From: Solirubrobacterales bacterium | GTDB lineage: Bacteria > Actinomycetota > Thermoleophilia > Solirubrobacterales > 70-9 | NCBI GenBank assembly: GCA_013694825.1 | Contig: JACDBR010000120.1 | Coordinates: forward strand, 1-6,111 | Length of the DNA stretch: 6,111 bases | Direction: 5' to 3' | Shown here: positions 1 through 4,590 of the stretch, piece after piece | Numbering within the stretch: position 1 is the stretch's first letter | How the letters are laid out: every line of letters starts with the position of its first letter | Notes under the pieces: model-generated | Databases searched by the model: none | Told to the model about the DNA's origin: nothing | The model's input: the letters and a program-made list of their open reading frames with translations, nothing else | Program-made: the position numbers and the translations under genes

Positions 1-433
1 CCCCCGAGTCGGTCCTCACGCCCGCGACGCGACCGCGAGCCTCGATCAGGTCCGTGACGGCCGTCCGCGTTCGAACCTCGGCGCCGGCCGCCGCGGCGGC
101 CTCGAGCAGGAACGGGTCGAGCGTGACCCTCCTCGGCGTCAGCATCGGCGCTCCGCCGATCTCGCTGAAGTCCCCCACGTCGACGCGCGCGTCGTCGAAG
201 GCGAGAGTCCCGCGCTCGATCGCCGGGGTCACCTCCAGCAGAGGCTCGAGGAGGCCGAGACGGTCGAGGACGCTCACTCCCGCGGGCTGGATGCCGTGGG
301 TGGATCCCGTGTCGCTGGGGAACCGAGCGCGGTCGACGACGCAGACCCGAAGTCCGGCCCGAGCGAGCAGCGTCGCGAGCGGCGATCCGGCGCATCGCGC
401 GCCGACGATGATCACGTCGAAGCGTTCCGCCAT
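1..433 (-). CDS. FAD-dependent oxidoreductase/monooxygenase-like protein, N-terminal part (runs off left edge)
   Basis: An open frame reads leftwards from ATG at 433 to the window edge, giving about 144 residues with no stop. It begins MAERFDVIIVGARCAGS, a Rossmann beta-alpha-beta dinucleotide fold with the GARCAG variant of the GxGxxG loop (residues 11-16). The second strand ends in VCVVDRARFPSDT, with Asp where FAD ribose is usually held. A later stretch, TPRRVTLDPFLLEAAAAAGAEV, fits the PF01494/geranylgeranyl-reductase-like group of FAD oxidoreductases. The substrate cannot be told because the substrate-binding half lies outside the window. It starts 41 nt after the aquaporin stop on the same strand, so it could be the third gene of the arsC arm or simply the flanking gene. 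It does not look like ArsO, which is a class B flavin monooxygenase with a classical GxGxxG. The Shine-Dalgarno is weak (AGGA about 13 nt upstream). Family call is good; function is unknown. Confidence 0.8.
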   Translation of the reverse strand, partial: MAERFDVIIVGARCAGSPLATLLARAGLRVCVVDRARFPSDTGSTHGIQPAGVSVLDRLGLLEPLLEVTPAIERGTLAFDDARVDVGDFSEIGGAPMLTPRRVTLDPFLLEAAAAAGAEVRTRTAVTDLIEARGRVAGVRTDSG

Positions 434-474
434 CGGTTCTGGCGCATCCTGGCAGGCTGCGGCTCCCAGGCTCG

Positions 475-1200
475 TCAGCGTCCCCGGTTCAGGTCCGAGC
501 CCGCGCTGGCCTGCGGCTTGTCGCGCGCGGCTGGGGGAAGCTCGCCTCTGAGCAGCTCGTAGGCCGCGGCGCCGACGACCGTCCCGGCGAGCGGCCCGAC
601 AAGGTAGATCCAGATCGAGCCGAGGTCGGCCGACGCAAGCGCCGGTCCCAGCGAGCGGGCGGGGTTCATCGACGCGCCGGTCACCGGGCCGCCGAAGAGG
701 GCGTCGAGCCCGACCGTGGCGCCAATCGCGATCGCGGCCCCGGCCCCCACCGCCCTGGTGTCGGTGGCCACGGCGAGGATCACGAACATCAGCAGGGCGC
801 TCATCACGCCCTCGTAGAGCAGTGCGCTCGCGGCGCCGACGCTGGGCATCGTGGCGCCGAGGTCGGCCGGCGCCTCCGGCCAGACGACGAGCAGGCAGAG
901 CGCCGCGAGCGTTGCCCCGAGCAGCTGGGCGGCGACGTAGGCGGCGACCTCGCGGACCGGGAAGTGGCGGGTCAGCGCGAACGCGATCGTCACCGCGGGG
1001 TTGATGTGAGCCCCGGAGAGGTGGCCGGTCGCGTAGACCATCGCCATGATCACCAGGCCGAAGACGAGCGCGATGCCGACGACGCCGAGCACGCCCCCGT
1101 ACTGAGCGTCGGCGACGATCGCACCGCAGCCGGCGAACACGAGGGCGAAGGTGGCGAAGCCCTCGGCGGCCGCGCGCCGGGCCAGGTCAGGACGCGACAC
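475..1200 (-). CDS. aqp: NIP-type aquaporin (MIP family), probable arsenite/metalloid channel
   Basis: 241-residue major intrinsic protein with six predicted membrane helices (about 13-33, 37-57, 84-108, 123-145, 150-170, 195-217) and two half-helix pore loops: SGAHINPAVT (N67-P68-A69) and GASMNPARSLGPA (N179-P180-A181). The wording of both loops is that of nodulin-26-like (NIP) channels rather than AqpZ or GlpF. Aligning by eye with AQP1 puts Phe47, Ala167, Ala176 and Arg182 at the aromatic/Arg selectivity filter, a wide filter compatible with As(OH)3, B(OH)3 or glycerol. The family moves small neutral solutes passively through the inner membrane. Context points to arsenite: the gene follows arsC by 15 nt, the arrangement known for AqpS in Sinorhizobium. 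The start is GTG at 1200 without a clear Shine-Dalgarno, so translation may be coupled to arsC. The hydrophilic tail after residue 218 has no recognised motif. Fold is certain; substrate is inferred. Confidence 0.93.
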   Translation of the reverse strand: MSRPDLARRAAAEGFATFALVFAGCGAIVADAQYGGVLGVVGIALVFGLVIMAMVYATGHLSGAHINPAVTIAFALTRHFPVREVAAYVAAQLLGATLAALCLLVVWPEAPADLGATMPSVGAASALLYEGVMSALLMFVILAVATDTRAVGAGAAIAIGATVGLDALFGGPVTGASMNPARSLGPALASADLGSIWIYLVGPLAGTVVGAAAYELLRGELPPAARDKPQASAGSDLNRGR

Positions 1201-1215
1201 GAAGGCGTGGGGAGG

Positions 1216-1872
1216 TCAGGAGGCGGCAGCCTCGGGGGCTATCTCGTCCAGCAGCACCCGCACGCGCCGCTCGATCTCGTCGCGGATCGGGCGCACGGCC
1301 TCGACGTCCTCGCCGGCGGGGTCGTCGAGCTCCCAGTCCTCGTAGCGCTTGCCGGGGTAGATCGGGCAGGCGTCGCCGCATCCCATCGTGATCACCGCGT
1401 CGGCCGCGCGCACGAACTCGTCGTTGAGCGGCTTCGGAAACTCCTGCGAGAGATCGACACCGACCTCGCGCATCGCCTCGACCGCCGCCGGGTTGATTTC
1501 GTCGGCCGGGTCGGAGCCGGCGGTGCGCACGTGGACCCTGCCCTCAGCCAGCTTGCTCAGAAGCCCCGCGGCCATCTGGCTGCGACCGGCGTTGTGGACA
1601 CAGACGAACAGCACCTCAGGGACGTCCTTGGTGACCATGCCCTCGCTCTGCGCCAGCGCCTTCAGCCGCTCACGGGCAAAGCGGTGGGCGAACAGCGGCA
1701 CGAAGCTCTCGACCCTGGCCGGTCCGATCTCGGCGAGCGATTCGGTCATGTAGCGCTCGATCGTCTCCGGCGCGAAGACCCCGGCGAACTCGCTTCCGAG
1801 CGACGACAGCGCGCGCTCGAGGTGGCCGCGGGTCACCGGATCGACGTCCAGCTCCTTCAGTTGGGTCGGCAT
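1216..1872 (-). CDS. arsC: Arsenate reductase ArsC, LMW-phosphatase type with N-terminal helical bundle
   Basis: 218-residue cytoplasmic enzyme that reduces arsenate to arsenite. Residues 1-75 are helical (HLERALSSLGSEF, FAPETIERYMTESLAEI, VPLFAHRFARERL), matching the three-helix bundle found before the catalytic domain in some actinobacterial ArsC proteins. The catalytic P-loop C91-VHNAG-R97-S is the CX5R anion site. Two more cysteines sit in MGCGDACP (C165, C169), and WELDDPAG (D183/D184) supplies the conserved acid. There are only three cysteines in total. The three-Cys set suggests a disulfide relay to thioredoxin, but actinobacteria also use mycothiol/mycoredoxin, so the reductant is open. 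The frame stays open upstream to ATG codons at 2064, 1953 and 1947. I chose ATG 1872 because it has a GGAGG 9 nt upstream, the family N-terminus fits, and the longer versions would run through the promoter/operator patch. First gene of the minus-strand arm; aquaporin follows after 15 nt. Confidence 0.93.
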   Translation of the reverse strand: MPTQLKELDVDPVTRGHLERALSSLGSEFAGVFAPETIERYMTESLAEIGPARVESFVPLFAHRFARERLKALAQSEGMVTKDVPEVLFVCVHNAGRSQMAAGLLSKLAEGRVHVRTAGSDPADEINPAAVEAMREVGVDLSQEFPKPLNDEFVRAADAVITMGCGDACPIYPGKRYEDWELDDPAGEDVEAVRPIRDEIERRVRVLLDEIAPEAAAS

Positions 1873-1881
1873 CGTTGGTCG

Positions 1882-1886
1882 CCTCC
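1882..1886 (-). promoter_or_regulatory. Ribosome binding site of arsC
   Basis: On the minus strand GGAGG lies 9 nt before ATG 1872. It is the only good Shine-Dalgarno among the in-frame start candidates and decides the start of arsC. Confidence 0.6.
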
Positions 1887-1935
1887 ACTCCTCGCCGAAT
1901 GTGGCCGCCGGGTCGATCTCGCGGCCGGAGGGCTG

Positions 1936-1965
1936 ACCGTACTCCATTGACATGTATCCCTTCAA
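1936..1965 (-). promoter_or_regulatory. Possible arsC promoter
   Basis: On the minus strand TTGAAG (1965-1960) is followed after 18 nt by TACGGT (1941-1936), a TAnnnT -10 of the actinobacterial housekeeping type. Transcription would begin near 1929, giving a leader of about 57 nt and placing the upstream ATG codons at 1953 and 1947 outside the message. The -35 overlaps the left end of the proposed ArsR operator. Read by eye only; other pairs are possible. Confidence 0.35.
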
Positions 1966-1975
1966 TAGATATACG
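1947..1975 (+). promoter_or_regulatory. Possible arsR promoter
   Basis: A perfect TTGACA (1947-1952) is followed after 17 nt by TATACG (1970-1975), which matches four of six positions of TATAAT but lacks the final T. Transcription would start about 1982, leaving a leader of about 40 nt before arsR. The -10 lies inside the proposed operator, so bound repressor would block it. It faces the possible arsC promoter across the same AT-rich patch. Confidence 0.45.
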
Positions 1976-1983
1976 TAGATTGA
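1962..1983. promoter_or_regulatory. Proposed ArsR operator, 22-bp inverted repeat
   Basis: The half-sites TCAAT (1962-1966) and ATTGA (1979-1983) are exact reverse complements separated by 12 nt. Across the 22 bp, 14 positions obey the two-fold symmetry. The element is strikingly AT-rich within very GC-rich DNA and lies in the only intergenic space between the divergent arsC and arsR arms. ArsR/SmtB repressors bind AT-rich imperfect dyads of this size next to promoters. Binding by this ArsR is inferred. Confidence 0.55.
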
Positions 1984-2023
1984 TGAACTTCGATCCGCTC
2001 GTTCGGCCCGCGCCTTCGCTCCG

Positions 2024-2374
2024 ATGAGCACGCTCGAGCTCGCCCCGAAGCAGAAGCGCCCCAAGGGCGAGGTCTGCTGTGAGCCGGTCGTCTATCCCGA
2101 GATCGAGCGCGAGCATGCCGAGCGACTGGCACGGGTCACCAAGGCGCTCGGCGACCCGATCCGGATGCAGCTCGTAGACGTGCTGCGAAAGCACGCCGGC
2201 AAGGTCTGCGTCTGCGAGCTGGTGCCGCTGTTCGACCTCTCCCAGCCGACCGTCTCGCACCACCTCAAGGTGTTGCGCGAGGCCGGCCTGGTCGGCTCGG
2301 AGCGACAGGGGCTTTGGGCCTACTACTACGTCGAGCCGGGGGCCCTTCGGGAGCTCCGCGAATGGCTCTCCTAG
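2024..2374 (+). CDS. arsR: ArsR/SmtB-family arsenite-responsive repressor
   Basis: 116-residue winged-helix repressor. The core runs from ALGDPIRMQLVDVL (41-54) through the recognition helix LSQPTVSHHLKVLREAGLV (72-90) to the wing GSERQGLWAYYYV (91-103). Two possible thiol sites are visible: C62-V-C64 at the start of the DNA-binding helices, as in the ELCVCD site of plasmid ArsR, and an adjacent pair C18-C19 near the N-terminus, as in the C15-C16-C55 site of Corynebacterium ArsR. As(III) or Sb(III) binding to such thiols releases DNA in the family. The protein should control both divergent arms through the 1962-1983 dyad and so repress its own gene. ATG 2024 has no Shine-Dalgarno upstream, and no better in-frame start exists. 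It heads the arsR-arsM-methyltransferase arm; the 176-nt gap to arsM holds only weak GC hairpins and no supportable gene. Confidence 0.95.
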   Translation: MSTLELAPKQKRPKGEVCCEPVVYPEIEREHAERLARVTKALGDPIRMQLVDVLRKHAGKVCVCELVPLFDLSQPTVSHHLKVLREAGLVGSERQGLWAYYYVEPGALRELREWLS

Positions 2375-2540
2375 AGCATCTGCGCCGCCGCAAGCCGGCG
2401 CCGAGGCGAACGCCGCGCGACCTCAACCTTGGCTGCTGTCACCGGCGCGACGGCCAGTGGCGCGCGGGCCCGACGCCGCGAAGGCGCTACGACTGATGAG
2501 TCCGCATGGCAACGTCGCCCACACCCCGAGGCCGAGGCAT

Positions 2541-2545
2541 GGAGG
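2541..2545 (+). promoter_or_regulatory. Ribosome binding site deciding the arsM start
   Basis: GGAGG lies 5 nt before ATG 2551. Two in-frame ATG codons further upstream (2506 and 2539) lack such a site, so 2551 is the preferred start. Confidence 0.55.
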
Positions 2546-2550
2546 CGAGC

Positions 2551-3828
2551 ATGGCTGAGCCCGAGACGGAGCAAATCGGCTCCGAGGGTTGCTGCTCACC
2601 GGGTGCGCAGCAAGCGTGCTGCGCACCGGAGGCGAAGTCCGAATGCTGCGGCGAGGCGCACGGTTCGAGCTGCGGTTGCGATGCCGGCCGGTCGGGCGAG
2701 GCGGAGGTGCGCGATGAGGCGGACGTGCGCGAGATGGTGCGCGAGCGCTACGCGGGGGCTGCCACGGCGGCGAGCGAAGGGACGCCCGCCTGCTGCGGCG
2801 ACGTCGCACTGATCGCAGACGATCAGCGCGAGGCCTTCGGCTCGGGGCTTTACGGAAGCGAGGATCGCGATGCGCTGCCGAGCGCCGCGCAACTCGCGTC
2901 GCTGGGCTGCGGCAATCCGACAGCCGTCGCCGATCTGGAGGAGGGCGAGACGATGCTCGATCTCGGGTCGGGTGGCGGGATCGACGTGCTGCTCTCGGCC
3001 CGCCGCGTCGGCCCCACGGGCAAGGCCTACGGCCTCGACATGACCGACGAGATGCTCGAGCTCGCGCGGCGCAATCAGCGCGAGGCTGGGGTCGAGAACG
3101 TCGAGTTCCTCAAGGGCACGATCGAGGACGTGCCGGTAGCCGACGACTCGGTCGACGTGGTCATCTCCAACTGCGTGATCAACCTCTCGACCGACAAGCC
3201 GCGGGTGCTGCGCGAGGCGGCGCGGGTCCTCCGCCCGGGCGGGCGCTTCGCCGTCAGCGACGTGGTGGCCGACCCCGGCATGGACGCCGCCACCCGCCGC
3301 GACATGCAGCGGTGGACCGGGTGCATCGCCGGGGCGCTCACCCGCGAGGACTTCGAGCGCGAGCTCATGGCTGCGGGCTTCGAGTCCGTCGAGATCCTCG
3401 AGACTCACCGCGTTCACGAGCATGCGGCCTCTGCGATCGTGCGAGCGAGGCTCGCGCCGGATCGGGTGCCTGCTCCGCGAGAGGCGTCCGGCGACCACAG
3501 TGGTCCGCCGATCGCATGCTCGCTGAGCTCGGGCGAGAAAGGGGAGCGTCTGGATGCGTGGCGAGCCGTCGCGGCGGCCGCGCTGCTCGAGTCGAGCGTC
3601 GAGGAGCGGGGCCTGTCGCTGCGCCTTCGCCACGACGCCGAGGCCGAGCTGCGGCGGCTGATCGCGGCGGAGTCGAGCTGCTGTCCGTTCCTCGACTTCG
3701 ACCTCCGCAGCGACGGGCCGGACCTGCGTCTGACCGTCGCGGGCCCCGGCGGCGCACGTCCGATCATCCTCACCCTGTTCGGGCTCGAGCGGCTAGAGAA
3801 CGCCGAGCACGCTTGGTCGAATGGGTGA
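2551..3828 (+). CDS. arsM: As(III) S-adenosylmethionine methyltransferase ArsM with Cys-rich N-terminus and extra C-terminal domain
   Basis: 425 residues from ATG 2551 (440 from ATG 2506), much longer than the 260-290 typical of bacterial ArsM. Three parts are visible. Residues 13-46 are a Cys-rich repeat (C14C15, C23C24, C32C33, C41/C43). Residues about 58-300 are the methyltransferase: [13 protein letters not shown], then C81C82, SLGCGNP with C120, the SAM motif [19 protein letters not shown] (137-153), GLDMTDEM as the second SAM strand (161-168), ISNCVINLS with C208, [13 protein letters not shown], and WTGCIAG with C258. C81/82, C120, C208 and C258 correspond by position to the four conserved cysteines of characterised ArsM (C44, C72, C174, C224 in the algal enzyme), so catalysis should be intact. 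Residues about 316-412 form a further domain with [10 protein letters not shown]. The enzyme transfers methyl groups from SAM to arsenite in the cytosol, giving mono-, di- and trimethylarsenic species. Its stop overlaps the next gene by 8 nt. Core function is secure; the roles of both end domains are not. Confidence 0.96.
   Translation: MAEPETEQIGSEGCCSPGAQQACCAPEAKSECCGEAHGSSCGCDAGRSGEAEVRDEADVREMVRERYAGAATAASEGTPACCGDVALIADDQREAFGSGLYGSEDRDALPSAAQLASLGCGNPTAVADLEEGETMLDLGSGGGIDVLLSARRVGPTGKAYGLDMTDEMLELARRNQREAGVENVEFLKGTIEDVPVADDSVDVVISNCVINLSTDKPRVLREAARVLRPGGRFAVSDVVADPGMDAATRRDMQRWTGCIAGALTREDFERELMAAGFESVEILETHRVHEHAASAIVRARLAPDRVPAPREASGDHSGPPIACSLSSGEKGERLDAWRAVAAAALLESSVEERGLSLRLRHDAEAELRRLIAAESSCCPFLDFDLRSDGPDLRLTVAGPGGARPIILTLFGLERLENAEHAWSNG
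2587..2688 (+). repeat. Diverged 27-nt tandem repeat encoding the ArsM Cys-pair array
   Basis: Four in-frame units begin at 2587, 2614, 2641 and 2668 (the last one is shortened). They encode [27 protein letters not shown] and SCGCDAG. The Cys pair is at positions 2-3 of each nine-residue unit, with the last changed to CxC. The nucleotide units share TGCTGC but are otherwise diverged, so the period is old or under selection for the cysteines. Confidence 0.8.
3496..3786 (+). other. C-terminal accessory domain fused to ArsM
   Basis: Residues about 316-412 of ArsM follow the end of the normal fold and a linker rich in Pro, Arg and Ala. The order is [20 protein letters not shown], a helix; [19 protein letters not shown], strand and helix; [13 protein letters not shown] with C377-C378; then [21 protein letters not shown] recall similar small proteins with a (E)xCCPFL motif standing alone in actinobacteria, but know no established function for them. 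The vicinal Cys pair could bind As(III); this is inference. Confidence 0.6.
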
Positions 3829-4435
3829 AGCAACCCTCGCGCTCTACGTCCTCTACCTCGGGCTCGCCTTCGGTCTGCGAAGCCTTCTTCAGTGGCGATC
3901 CACCGGCTCGACGGGCTTCGTCGGTATCGGCGGGCGCCCCGGATCAGCCGAGTGGCTAGCGGGGGTTCTCTTCGCCGTGGCCCTGGTGCTCGGAGTCGCC
4001 GCGCCGGTGCTGATGATCCTCGATCGGCTCGAGCCAATCGAGCTGCTCGACTCCGGCGCGGCACACGTCGTCGGCGTGGTCCTCGCCGTCATCGGCATCG
4101 GCCTGACGCTCTACGCGCAGAGTGCGATGGGCAGCTCCTGGCGAATCGGCGTAGACCCCGATGAGCGGACGGAGCTGGTGACGCAGGGGCCGTTTGCAGT
4201 GGTCCGCAATCCCATCTTCGCGGCGATGATCCCGACTGGACTCGGCCTGACCTTGATGGTGCCCAACGCCGTCGCGCTCGCCGGCCTCCTCGCCCTCGTC
4301 ATCGCCCTGGAGCTTCAGGTTCGGGTGGTGGAAGAGCCGTATCTGCTGCGTGCACAGGGACGGTCCTATGCCGACTACGCAGCTCGGACCGGCCGCTTCG
4401 TGCCGGGCATCGGCAAGCTGTCGCGGGGGGCCTGA
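3821..4435 (+). CDS. Integral-membrane methyltransferase, ICMT/PEMT-like family
   Basis: 204 residues with hydrophobic segments at about 5-23, 45-66, 81-101 and a long one at 134-167. The C-terminal signature of isoprenylcysteine carboxyl methyltransferase-like enzymes is present: RTELVTQGPFAVVRNPIFAAM (with R129-N130-P131 in place of the usual RHP), then VEEPYLLRAQGRSYADYAARTGRFVP (E171-E172, Y183, Y186). Members use SAM at the membrane face to methylate lipophilic or thiol/carboxyl substrates. Bacteria generally lack prenylated CaaX proteins, so the true substrate is unknown. ATG 3821 overlaps the arsM stop (ATGGGTGA), so the pair is probably translationally coupled and the protein made in step with ArsM. 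That suggests, without proving, a task in arsenic methylation, such as modifying an organoarsenical or a membrane thiol. It is the last gene of the plus-strand arm, ending 59 nt before the tRNA gene. Confidence 0.87.
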   Translation: MGEATLALYVLYLGLAFGLRSLLQWRSTGSTGFVGIGGRPGSAEWLAGVLFAVALVLGVAAPVLMILDRLEPIELLDSGAAHVVGVVLAVIGIGLTLYAQSAMGSSWRIGVDPDERTELVTQGPFAVVRNPIFAAMIPTGLGLTLMVPNAVALAGLLALVIALELQVRVVEEPYLLRAQGRSYADYAARTGRFVPGIGKLSRGA

Positions 4436-4455
4436 TCCGCTCCGCCGCGGGCTGG

Positions 4456-4480
4456 GCGGCGCCGGGATTGCGAGCGCCGC
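4456..4480. terminator. GC hairpin between convergent genes, possible terminator
   Basis: GCGGCGC (4456-4462) and GCGCCGC (4474-4480) form a perfect 7-bp stem around an 11-nt loop. It lies in the 59-nt space between the plus-strand methyltransferase gene and the minus-strand tRNA gene, where termination is expected from both sides. There is no T-run, so an intrinsic terminator is uncertain; such stems also arise by chance in GC-rich DNA. Confidence 0.3.
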
Positions 4481-4494
4481 TGCGCCCTCAGGCA

Positions 4495-4567
4495 AGCCCG
4501 GAGTCGGACTCGAACCGACGACCCCCTCCTTACCATGGAGGTGCTCTACCAGCTGAGCTATCCGGGC
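4495..4567 (-). tRNA. tRNA-Thr (anticodon GGT)
   Basis: 73 nt fold into a complete cloverleaf. The acceptor stem GCCCGGA/TCCGGGC has seven perfect pairs, the D arm is GCTC-AGCTGGTA-GAGC, the anticodon arm is CCTCC-ATGGTAA-GGAGG with anticodon GGT, the variable loop is GGGTC, and the T arm is GTCGG-TTCGAGT-CCGAC. The anticodon reads ACC and ACU threonine codons. The discriminator is U73, and the CCA end is not encoded. It begins 23 nt after the threonine aldolase stop on the same strand, so read-through from that gene is possible. Its 3' end faces the ars cluster. Confidence 0.97.
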
Positions 4568-4590
4568 GCGGGCCGGGACTCTAGCGGCGC

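Noticed and set aside
54..562. Plus-strand open frames over the left edge and the aquaporin tail.
   Set aside because: They are antisense to the FAD oxidoreductase, whose Rossmann motif is clear, and have no recognisable content of their own.
1873..2064. Longer ArsC starting at ATG 2064 (64 extra residues) or at 1953/1947.
   Set aside because: The extension runs through the AT-rich operator/promoter patch, does not fit the family N-terminus, and lacks the GGAGG seen before ATG 1872.
2493..2520. CTGATGAGTCCG resembles the first half of a hammerhead ribozyme core just before arsM.
   Set aside because: The required GAAA after stem II is absent and the following bases do not close a stem II, so this is a chance match.
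2375..2550. A small gene or RNA element between arsR and arsM.
   Set aside because: The only frames are continuations of shadows. The hairpins seen (for example CGCCG 2383-2387 with CGGCG 2396-2400) are short and expected by chance at this GC content.
2596..3633. A 345-codon minus-strand open frame opposite arsM.
   Set aside because: Shadow of arsM caused by G/C-biased third positions; no domain or start context.
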